The notes under the pieces: model-generated
Database searches by the model: none
What the model was told of the DNA's origin: nothing
The model's input: the letters and a program-made list of their open reading frames with translations, nothing else
Source: Dendrocalamus latiflorus
Taxonomy: Eukaryota; Streptophyta; Magnoliopsida; Poales; Poaceae
NCBI GenBank assembly: GCA_017311315.1
Contig: CM029647.1
Location: forward strand, 4,410,576 to 4,474,575
Direction: 5' to 3'
DNA: 64,000 nucleotides
Translations under genes and position numbers: made by a program
Shown here: positions 55,500 to 64,000 of the stretch, piece by piece
How the letters are laid out: every line of letters starts with the position of its first letter
Numbering within the stretch: position 1 is the first letter of the stretch

Positions 55500-57720
55500 C
55501 ATCGAAACGATGCTTCCTATTGCCCATCACGTGCACCGTGTGCAATTGGCCCTTCTATGTCTTCGCCTCCATGTGTACCGTAATTTTTGAGGAGTACGAT
55601 GTTTGTGGGTTGGTTGCATGAAGTGCGGTATTTGTATGCCTCTTCCTGAAATAGCCAATTGTGTTGTGCAAAATACCTTCTACGATGGCGACGAGGGGCT
55701 GAGAACAAAGGCCCCTAAGAACCAGTTATATACCTCAGCAAAGTTAGTCGTTATTATGTTGTACCTCGCGCTGTCTGTGTCGTGCAGCAGGGACCACTTC
55801 TCTAATGGCTCTCCTGCGATCCCCTACGAGAAGCACTTGATTTTCCGGGAGCTCCTCCTCCTCGGACCAGCTATGCCAGGCTGAACCAGTGCTGTGAGGC
55901 ATTCAGGTTGTGCCACCCTAGGCATGACTGCTCCCTTGTTCTTCTCATCAACTTGCTTCCTGTTGTGCTCGTCTAATAATGCCCACAAAGCGTCAAATTT
56001 TCTCTGCTGGTTCTGCATAGCCAGCCTCTTGAACAGCTTCATCAACGGTTGCTTCAGGAACTGCTTAAAGAAGTTGGCTCCCAGGTGATGAATGCGCCAT
56101 CAGTTTCTCATATCCGGCCAAGGAAAGGGCTCCTCGGGGACATCCTGAAGTTTTCTTATGGCCTTCGCTATCCTGGTGTGTCGATCATGGATTATGCACA
56201 CACTAGGACGAGCACCGATAACTTCAACCCTCACATGTATAAAGAACCATAACCAGCTATCGTAATTCTTACTTTCCACGAATGTGATGGCCAGGGGCAG
56301 ACTTTGGTTGTTTCCATCAATGCCAATGGCCGTAAAGATCTACCCCTTGTATTTGTCGGTCAAAAAAGTCTCGTCAACTGAGATCACGGGAAGCATATAC
56401 CTAAATGCTTCGATGCACGCACCGAAGGCTAAGAAGACCCTCTGCAACATCGTAAAACCTGGCGGCCTTGTAGATGGCTTGTTCTTCATAGCAATGTACG
56501 TGCCCAGGTTCCTGTCCTACAGCACCGAAAACATATGAGGAAAGTTATTGTACGCTGTCTCAAAAGACCCGAACCGTTTTTCCAAAGCCTTATGCTTCAC
56601 ACGCCACGTCTTCGCGTAGCTAATTTTGTACTTGAATTTCTTCTTGATAGCCACTATGATGTGTGTGGCCTCGATGTCTTTCTTCTCCACTATCTCTCTA
56701 TACATCAAATTGGCTATAAAGACGGACGTTAGGTTACGATGCCTCAGCAAAATACTACTGAGAATGCAGGAGTGCGGCTCCACCTTAGACACAATCCAAT
56801 GAGTCTTATACTTCGGTCTACGTGCGTGCACCCTCCAAGGACAACCAGCCTGCTCGTACTTCACGGTGTACTACTCCTGACTAGATTTTATGACCCGAAA
56901 AGTCTGCTGCATGGACAGGGCCCACAACTTGATAGAATCCTGCAATGATACCTTGTTAGTAAACATTGAATACAATCGAACCTCTGTGCCTGATACTCCC
57001 ATGGTAATTTATGCTCGTTATGCACAGCAACACCGTCAACATCAAACCGGTTCCATTCATGCGGGATGGGAGTTTCAGCCTCATCTGAACTATCCTCATC
57101 ATCCTCCTATACAGCTTCCTCTTCAGCCCAAACTATCCAGTCATCACTCTCCATTTGATGCACTATATACTCCATATGCTCCCCTTTATTAGCTTGTCCT
57201 ATAGGCTCACCATATCCTCTCCATTATGTATCGCATCGGTCTTGTCACAAGTAACTATCTTCTCTTGACCAACATGATGGGTGCCCGAGCTACTCGCACC
57301 TCCCAGATGATAGCCGTTGGCACGACCTTGTACAACTTCTATTGGGTATGGTTGCACAAGCATCACACACTCGTATCCATGGCGCTGACACCCTTGCACA
57401 AACCCCTTTCATGAAGCAGTGTGCATCAATGTTCTCAACTCCCTCTAATGTCCGTGGGAACTGACTCCAAAGCCCTTGTATGATGATGCTGGACACTTTA
57501 GGGTCCAAGGAGAAACTATGGGTGAGCCAGTACATCACATTTGCGATTCGAGCATTCTCGTCGTTTAGATGTACCGGAGTGGCTTGCACAAAACCGCTCA
57601 AGTCAATACCGTTTGGACCTTCACGAACGGTGCTAGCACCGTAATGCACTTTCAATGTAGTGGGTATTGGCATTACTGATGTCTGTGTGTAAATATTTTC
57701 AATGTTGCAACTAGTCAAAT
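55500..57720 (-). pseudogene. MURA-type (MuDR) transposase pseudogene of the MULE
   Basis: On the minus strand the N-terminus (57718-57290) reads LKVHYGASTVREGPNGIDLS, then DENARIANVMYWLTHSFSLD, a conserved start of this transposase group. At 56864 the DNA-binding region YEQAGCPWRVHARRPKYKTH appears. The catalytic core has ISVDETFLTDKYKG (about 56340-56385), supplying the first acidic residue, then AIGIDGNNQSLPLA and CIIHDRHTRIAKAIRKL. The C-terminal region LFKRLAMQNQQRKFDALWAL is at 56040-55980. An in-frame TAG at 56340-56342 and several frame changes break it. It encodes no intact transposase. Confidence 0.82.
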
Positions 57721-58574
57721 CGCATCACACATTATGAAAGTACTAATGTACTGCAATTTACATTTCAACAATTGTTCGCCTATCATGACCAACTACACTA
57801 CCCTCATAGCATAACCCATACCTATTCGCACCAACACCCCTCCCACCTCTGACCCAATACGTATGAACTCCCTATCGGCTACCATGCGCACCGACGCCGC
57901 TCTTCTCTCGCTGCTTGAGCTCTCCTACTCTAAATAATTCCTAATAGGTTTCAACAATTTACATGACATATTGATTTAAATGTCAATATACCAGTTATAA
58001 CGGTACGCATGATTTTTCAATGTACTAACGACATTATATTCATTCATAATTAATCATAAATATTACATATTAATGTTTTACACAAAGAGAACTATTTACT
58101 TGGTACAAAAGTATTGACTGAATTTTTAATAACTATTTTTTTACGGATGCTTATTTTGTACATAATATTGACTAAATTTTTTACAACTATAATTTTATAC
58201 GGATGCTAATTTTCTATAACTATATTCACTAAATTTTCTACAAATATAAGTTTCTACATATGCTATTTTTGTATAACTACATTGACTAAATTTTCTACAA
58301 CTATTTACTTCATACCAAAGTTGTGCTATTCTTTTTTGCAACTATAATTTTCTATGGATCCTAATTATACACTAAACAAACTATTTACTTCATACAAAAA
58401 ATATTGACTATAATATACAAAAACTTTACCTCGCGGAAATAGCGGAACCTCTCCTTCTTCTACCTCTCCTCTTCTCTCTTTTTCTTCCCTCTTCACTTCT
58501 CTTCTTTTTTTCCCTTCTCCCTTTTCTCTGCGCTGCGGCATCAGCGGATGAAATGGCTAGGGGCTCGACCAAGC

Positions 58575-58849
58575 GATCGATTTATATGCACCTCCAGTCA
58601 CCGAAGGGTTGGATGACTGGTTTTGCAGTCGCCTAACGGTTGGGCGACTGGTCGCAGTCGCTCAACCTTTCGCAACTGCAATTATGTCACCTAATGGCTC
58701 ACGGACAGCCTACGTGTCGCGCGGCCGTTGGACGACAGGTTTCAATCGCCTAACGATTCGATGACTGGAGGTTGTTCCTGTAAAAAATTTATGCATGGGT
58801 ATATTTCTGTTATTTTGAATAAAAAATGAATTATTTACAAAAAAATATC
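58575..58849. repeat. Right terminal inverted repeat of the MULE
   Basis: It mirrors the left repeat: palindromic GTCGCCTAACGGTTGGGCGA-type units, then CTGGAGGTTGTTCCTGTAAA, GGGTATATTTCTG and the A/T-rich outer end. Confidence 0.8.
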
Positions 58850-58871
58850 GTCTTTTTGCTGAGAGAACATC

Positions 58872-59111
58872 GGGCCTATTCTTAACGGCTTCTAAAAGCG
58901 GCTTTTGGCTTTTGCTACAGTATCTAGTTTTTAAACGGAGTATTTTATCAAAACAAGGTCTACACGTTAATTATAGTACACGTTAAAAGCCCAACATCTG
59001 TATCAATCAAAATCGTAAGCGAGTATCTCTCTATATAATCTTTTTCACAAATAACTAAAATTTAAAAATTTCAGTTAAAAGCCATAAATCACAACTATAA
59101 AGAACTGGCCC
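58872..59111. repeat. MITE, family 2 copy (240 bp)
   Basis: Ends GGGCCTATTC and AGAACTGGCCC, flanked by ATC on both sides. The body includes TACAGTATCTAGTTTTTAAA, CGGAGTATTTT, TAGTACACGTTAAAAGCCCA and AAAATCGTAAGCGAGTATC. The same landmarks occur in reverse orientation at 61302-61548. Confidence 0.7.
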
Positions 59112-59413
59112 ATCGCCTGATTTACCTATCAGCACACATGAAGAGAGGTAGAAGTGGCTAGAGAACTTCTTTTGTTTTTTGTTCTTTTCCTTTTGCTGCT
59201 GCTGTAGTTTCTATAGTATCATCATTGCAACGCAGACGCAGGACACCAACAGGTTCCTTTCATCTTGGCCATGCCTTGGTGATCATAAATGTTTGTATTC
59301 CTCCGCTTGTCTTGTGTTGGGGAATCCTCATGATTTCATGGCAGCTTTCATTCCAGGAACAAACCGTAAAACTTAAAAATGCCGCATCATTTGGATCTAG
59401 CTTTCTAAGGTGT

Positions 59414-59648
59414 GGCCTATTCATTTCAGCTTCAGTTTCTGGTTTATTTTTCACTATTTATAAATTTCGTCTTTTTCGGAACTTTTAGCTTTTTTAAAGC
59501 TTTTTTTTCTGGTTCTTTTTTCCCATATTTGTTCGCGTTATCTGTAATGAGCTAACATATTTTTTCTATTTTTAAATTTTTTTAAATTTAATTACGTTAA
59601 ATAAGTATACAACTATAAATCATAGCTTTTCAGCCTAACCGAGCGGGG
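59414..59648 (-). repeat. MITE, family 1 copy, reverse orientation
   Basis: Ends GGCCTATTCATTTCAGC and CCTAACCGAGCGGGG. The reverse complement carries the family body, including the GGGAAAAAAGAACC block, the TTACAGATAACGCGAAC region and TTAACGTAATTAAATTT. A weak flank match (AAGGTGT / AAGTGT) may be its target duplication. Confidence 0.65.
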
Positions 59649-59960
59649 TAAGTGTACAACCATAACTCCAGCTTCTTTTGTTTATTGGTTTCTTCCTCAA
59701 ATGTATGCTCCATTTAAGTAGCAGCGTGCATGCCTACACAAGTAACCGTGCAAGCTAGTAGTTTGTTGTTGACTTGTCATAGCAGCAAAGCATGGCCCTG
59801 CAGTGTCCGGCCGGCCGGCAAGATGGGCGCCACTGCTCACATGTGACTATGATTCTATGAATGCATGATACATTACTACACTTGAAAAGAAAAGAAAGGA
59901 AAAGGGAACGAGAGAAGTATCTTGCAGGCTTGTAAGTCTGGAATTGTGCGTGGACGACCA

Positions 59961-60211
59961 ATGGCTTGATCGGTTAGATTGAAAAATAGTAGTTTATTAT
60001 TAAAATTACACTGTAATTGATTGAAATTGCACTGTAATTGAAGGTAACTTATTTGACGTAATTAAATTTAAAAAAAAATAAAAATAAAAAAATATGTTAG
60101 CTCATAAGAACAGACAAAAAAGCTCAAAAAAATCAAAAATTCAAAAAAAAATTTATAAATAATAAAAAATAAATCAGAAGTAAGAAGATCAAGCTAAAAT
60201 GGGCGAGACCT
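59961..60211 (+). repeat. MITE, family 1 copy, degenerate
   Basis: Contains GAAATTGCACTGTAATTGAA, CTTATTTGACGTAATTAAAT, ATATGTTAGCTCATAAGAAC and AAATTTATAAATAATAAAAA, ending AAAATGGGCGAGACC. Ends are approximate. Confidence 0.6.
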
Positions 60212-61149
60212 AAACTGCCTTCCTTTTCCCGTCAAATATTCCACGAATCAAAGTTTGGGGGTGCTTCCAAGAGCTACCCGACAAACGCATCGTCACGTGT
60301 CCCTTTCCCAGTGCGTTTGTGTGCACGAGAGAGAGAGAGAGAGAGATGTTGCTGCTAGCTGTTGCGTTGCGTTGCAGGTGTGGTGGTACGCTCGTTGCAA
60401 AGCTTGAAGATTTGAAGGGATCGAGAGCACGCAGGCAGGATCGCAGATGGTGAGATTGATGATCGAGGAGGCAGCCTTGCCGTGCGGTTTGTTGTTTTCT
60501 GTCGTCAACGGGGCCAGGCCCTATTTCTCGATGGCTCAAACGCGCACCAGACGTACAAGCGCCAGCGCAAGAGCGCGCGGTGACATGCATACGTACGTCC
60601 ATATGCTTTTTTTACATGCAGTCATTTCCCATTTCACTTGCACCACAGGCAGAGAGAGAGAGAGAGAGCAGATAGCTGGCTCATCTGCCATGCATGACCC
60701 AAACTCCCAACGCCACCTGCATCCTTCGTGCAGTGTCATCGCTTGCTCGATCGATTGTCTTCGCACACGAGAAGAGGAGATGGCATCTGCAGCTGCAAGA
60801 TACACTCAGCAAGCAAAGCCTAGGCTTAAGCTTCCTTAATTTCTTTCGCATGATTTCTTTTGGGGTCGCGTCCCTGCGCTGTGTGGATCACGAGGCCTGC
60901 TTGTTCCGTGGGGCCAAGCCGAGCGCGCGGCTCCCCACCACTGCACCACTACTACACCCTTGCAGGTAAGCCCCACACTGTACACACGCTTCAGCCCTAC
61001 ACCACGCCACGCACTGCATGAACACACCTCTCCCTCCCTCTCCCCTCTCGCGCGCGCGTTCCTAGATGGCTGTGCGTGCCTCTGCATGTATGTCAAGAAA
61101 GAGAGCAAGATAGAGGGATAATTCTTCTGGGCATGGCAGCCAGAAAAAG

Positions 61150-61180
<31 letters not shown>

Positions 61181-61301
61181 GGGTTGTGAATTGCGACCGA
61201 TGCATGGTGATGATGGGAACAGTCGAGAGATCAGGCATGGAGAAAAGCCTAAACTTTTGTAGCCGTTGACATGGGAGAGCTACCCTGAGCCATTCTTTCC
61301 T
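60212..61301. other. Intergenic with several GA microsatellites
   Basis: GA runs occur at about 60329-60346, 60652-60668 and 61147-61180. ORFs on both strands have no recognisable domains. No gene is supported. Confidence 0.45.
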
Positions 61302-61548
61302 TTTGGGCCTATTCTTTTTGGCCGCGGTTTATGGTTTTGACTGAAATTTTTGAATTTGGCTATTTACGGTACAGATTACGAAGAGATCGATACTCACTTG
61401 CGATTTTGGCTGGTACAGATGTTAGACTTTTAACGTGTACTATGTTTAACTTGTAGACCCCGTCTTGAGAAAATACTCCGTTTAAAAGTTAGGTACTGTA
61501 GCGGCTGTGAAAAGCCAGCCGACTTGTGGCCAGCCGAACAGGCCCAAA
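61302..61548. repeat. MITE, family 2 copy, opposite orientation (about 247 bp)
   Basis: The ends TTTGGGCCTATTC and GAACAGGCCCAAA are inverted repeats. The reverse complement shares TACAGTACCTAACTTTTAAA, CGGAGTATTTTCTCAAGAC and AGTACACGTTAAAAGTCTAA with the copy at 58872-59111. Confidence 0.7.
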
Positions 61549-62627
61549 TTTATCTTGGGTACTTCGAGCTAAGGAGTGAAAAGAAGTGCATGTCCCTGTG
61601 CGTGCGTGCACGCTTGGTTGTAGTAGTTCCACTTTTACTAATGGTTGGTATTTGTGTGAAGATTGGGAAATAATTGTATCATAATATCTAACTGCGTAAC
61701 TAGCGGGTAAATCTACTAGTTAGTCTAATAAATGGTGATTGCTAAGAGAAATCAAAAGTCAAAAACCACTGTAAAAAGAACACGACCTTAATTTGGAGTG
61801 GCAGCTGCCAGGATCTTTTATCATCTCAAACAATGCCTGGCATGGGTTAAGTGCATAGGCTAATTAGTTTGGCTGGTTTTAGGGGGGAAAGGTTTGCATA
61901 TGTTTCCAATTTCGGTTTAAACATTTTAAAATCAAAGTAATCGAGACGCAAACATGTACTATGAAACACACCCCTAATAATTGCTATCGGTAGTGGCGTG
62001 TTTGAGATAATGATGTACAATCGACAGAGGTATTAACTTATTCATTGTTTTATGTGCATATAACTAAAACGACAAATAACTTAGATTCGAGGCGGCACTT
62101 AACCATACCTAGTTATCTCGGGGTTCTGCTTCGGAGAGTACACTGGCAAACATGTGCGATGGACTTGCAGTGATAACAGAGTTCCTTTTGGTGTTTTTAG
62201 TTTTCAGAAGTCGTAAGTTGGAATAAATACGTTGGTTTCTTAATAATTTTTTATTTTATATTGTTCATAAAGATATAATTATGTTTTTATTTATTTTCTT
62301 ATTTTTTATATTTTAATTAAATGACTTGGGAAAATACTAGCGCATAATCTTTACTATTATAAAAGTGTGAGCTGGTGGTTGGTTCATTCTTCCTCCTCTC
62401 TTCTTAGGCATCCGATTTGATCTGGATCATTCGTCTCTCTCCTTCTCTCTCGGGATACAACCGCCGACCCCCTCCACTTTTCTCATCTCCTCGTGCATTC
62501 TGGCCACCCTTCTATCGCTTGCTCTCCAATGTTTGATGTGTGAAGTTGGTCAGATAGTAAATTTCGTCTTATTATTTTTATGATTTTATTGTAACACATG
62601 GTTCTCTAGCTAATTTTAGAAAAAAAT
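61549..62627. other. Intergenic, nothing recognised
   Basis: AT-rich sequence with short MITE-like debris near 61690-61790 (TTAGTCTAATAAATGG). No domain-bearing ORF or RNA gene. Confidence 0.4.
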
Positions 62628-62880
62628 GGAAGTCGCTAAAAAGCCGGAAATAACGGCCCTGAAAGGAACGTTCCGAGCTCGACTCTCGGCTTACACAGTT
62701 CGTACGTACCGATTTTGATGTGTATGATATAGTATGTGTACTTCTGCCGTCTTGGAAGTCGCTAAAAAGCCGGAATGGACGGCCCCTGAAAGGAACGTTC
62801 CGAGCTCAACTCTCGGCTTCGACAGTTAGTACGTACCGATTTCGATGCGTATGATATAGTCGGTGTACTTCTGCTGTCTT
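62628..62880. repeat. Tandem duplication, period 126 bp, two copies
   Basis: The unit begins GGAAGTCGCTAAAAAGCCGG, continues with GAAAGGAACGTTCCGAGCTC and CGTACGTACCGATTTTGATG (or close variants) and ends GTACTTCTGCCGTCTT. The second copy starts at 62754 and differs at roughly ten positions. GGAACGTTCC within it is palindromic. Confidence 0.9.
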
Positions 62881-64000
62881 GCGTTGAAACGGGCGTCAGC
62901 CGTGTATGGGGCAGGTTGAGACGTGTGTTGTCTAACAACCCAACCAGACCGAAAAAGTGAAAAGAAAAGGAAAGACGCAGATGAGGCCATACGACCTAAG
63001 GGTATTTACAATGATACACGTCATCTATTGTAAATCTATGTTATATTGGATAAATTGTTAGGTGATGCAAGGGAGAGAGAGAAAAGATAATATCTACTAT
63101 TTAATAAATGATTTTATAGATATGGATTGTCTTCAATTATTGTGTATAGTTCTATCTGAGATTGTCTTTACAACGATACACGTCATCTTCAATTATTTTT
63201 ATTTATATGGATTGTCTTTAGTTCTATCTGAGATTGTCTTTAGTTCTATCTGACACCACCGTGTATTGTGTATTAAGGCCATGTTCGTATTGGTTTCTAA
63301 AAACCGCTTTTTACAGTACAACTTTTAAACGGAATGTCTTTTTAAGATATAGTCTGCTAGTCAATTATAATAAATAATATAATAAATTTATTTATATCAT
63401 TTAAAATTATACGTAAATATCCCTCTATAAATATCTCTATAACCCTGACATCGGTCTGGATGCCCATCAGGTCAGTCCACACAAGCGTGCCGTGCCGTGC
63501 CGCCCCCGATCCCTCGCTTAAACAACCAACCCAACCGCGTCGCGCGGACGCAGGCAGCGGCATGCCAAGAAACCAATAGTACGCTACGCACCACACTGAC
63601 TCCACGGGCGCTGGTGCACGGCTCGATCCCCTCCTTTTCCCCGCGCCGTGCTCGCGCGCTTCGATACAATCCGATCGATATGGAACGTCAAAACAGAGAG
63701 CCCATGGGAAAAGTCTCTCTCCCTCTCTCTGAAAATCTTTAATCAGTCGTAGCCTAATTGGTAACGCACTGATAAGACACCCCAAAAAAAATCTCAGACA
63801 AACAATTCAGAGCAGGCCACTCCGTCACGGACACACAAAGCACGATCTAAGTGACGACACAATCTTGGATATGTCTTCTGTAGACAGCACAAGCAGGTGA
63901 ACACATCTATAGCTAGCAGTAATAGAAAAGACTGTAAGAGACTTGGCAGTTGGAAAGTTGGAAGACGTACTCCATTCTTCTTACCGAATACTACTACTAC
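62881..64000. other. Intergenic to window end
   Basis: A short repeated motif GATTGTCTTTAGTTCTATCT occurs around 63120-63250, and a truncated family 2 MITE (AAACCGCTTTTTACAGTACA, then CTTTTAAACGGAATG) at about 63278-63440. The rest, including GC-rich 63470-63720, has no recognisable gene. Confidence 0.4.

Larger units (their letters stand above)
51812..58849 (-). mobile_element. Mutator-like element (MULE), 7.0 kb, decayed
   Basis: Flanked by GTCTTTTTGC on both sides (51802-51811 and 58850-58859), consistent with the 9-10-bp duplication of Mutator elements. The ends are long inverted repeats: GAATTTTTTTTTGTAAAAAA onward, matching the reverse complement of the right end through CAGAAATATACCC and CCTCCAGTC. 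Inside on the minus strand lie a MURA-type transposase and a plant-mobile-domain gene, both with broken frames. The element is probably no longer autonomous. Confidence 0.88.

Noticed and set aside
60447..60839. 130-codon plus-strand ORF between MITEs
   Set aside because: It contains GA-repeat translations and no recognisable motif, and overlapping minus-strand ORFs are equally open.
63357..63785. 142-codon minus-strand ORF near the window end
   Set aside because: It overlaps a truncated MITE and has no domain.

Overview
This window is nuclear DNA from a grass (Poaceae, probably a panicoid). The host genes are very GC-rich in their exons, and they sit in AT-rich intergenic DNA packed with MITEs, LTR retrotransposons, hAT, CACTA and Mutator-like elements. 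The gene families are plant-specific (IQD, EPFL, CC-type glutaredoxin, INDETERMINATE-domain zinc finger). Nothing bacterial, organellar or CRISPR-like is present. Everything here comes from reading the sequence; no database search was run.

Four host genes can be supported. (1) An IQ67-domain (IQD) calmodulin-target gene, minus strand, 1761-4086, five exons. (2) A small secreted EPF-LIKE (EPFL) cysteine-rich peptide gene, minus strand, 9702-10227, three exons. Its mature peptide has lost the part of the family signature that normally carries the first cysteines. (3) An intronless CC-type (ROXY-like) glutaredoxin, plus strand, 19007-19369, with a clear TATA box and TGACGTCA palindromes upstream. 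(4) An IDD C2H2 zinc-finger transcription factor, plus strand, 47396-49083, three exons, whose second intron appears to use a GC-AG splice pair. A 60-residue ORF at 11336-11518 is a weak fifth candidate.

The rest is mobile DNA. From 25559 to 34311 lies a full-length Ty1/copia retrotransposon (LTRs, 5-bp target duplication, primer-binding site, gag, protease, integrase, RT, RNase H). Two members of one hAT-like family have split it: 27057-29276 between gag and protease, and 30659-32007 between integrase and RT. The first hAT copy carries another hAT-like element (28209-29046), so the nesting is three deep, and the second copy serves as the empty-site control. A non-autonomous CACTA element with long palindromic subterminal arrays lies at 36447-38233. 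A decayed 7-kb Mutator-like element with a MURA-type transposase and a plant-mobile-domain gene spans 51812-58849. Further pieces are a solo-like copia LTR containing a 210-bp hAT MITE (44097-45065), a gypsy remnant (about 50700-51800), a second copia LTR remnant in reverse (about 23217-24100), and many MITEs, including at least six copies of one family.

The host genes do not form a pathway. They are ordinary neighbours separated by repeat-rich DNA. The most notable points are the altered EPFL peptide, the atypical glutaredoxin active site and tail with bZIP-type sites in its promoter, the GC-AG intron of the IDD gene, and the nested transposon architecture. I found no convincing previously undescribed multi-gene system.
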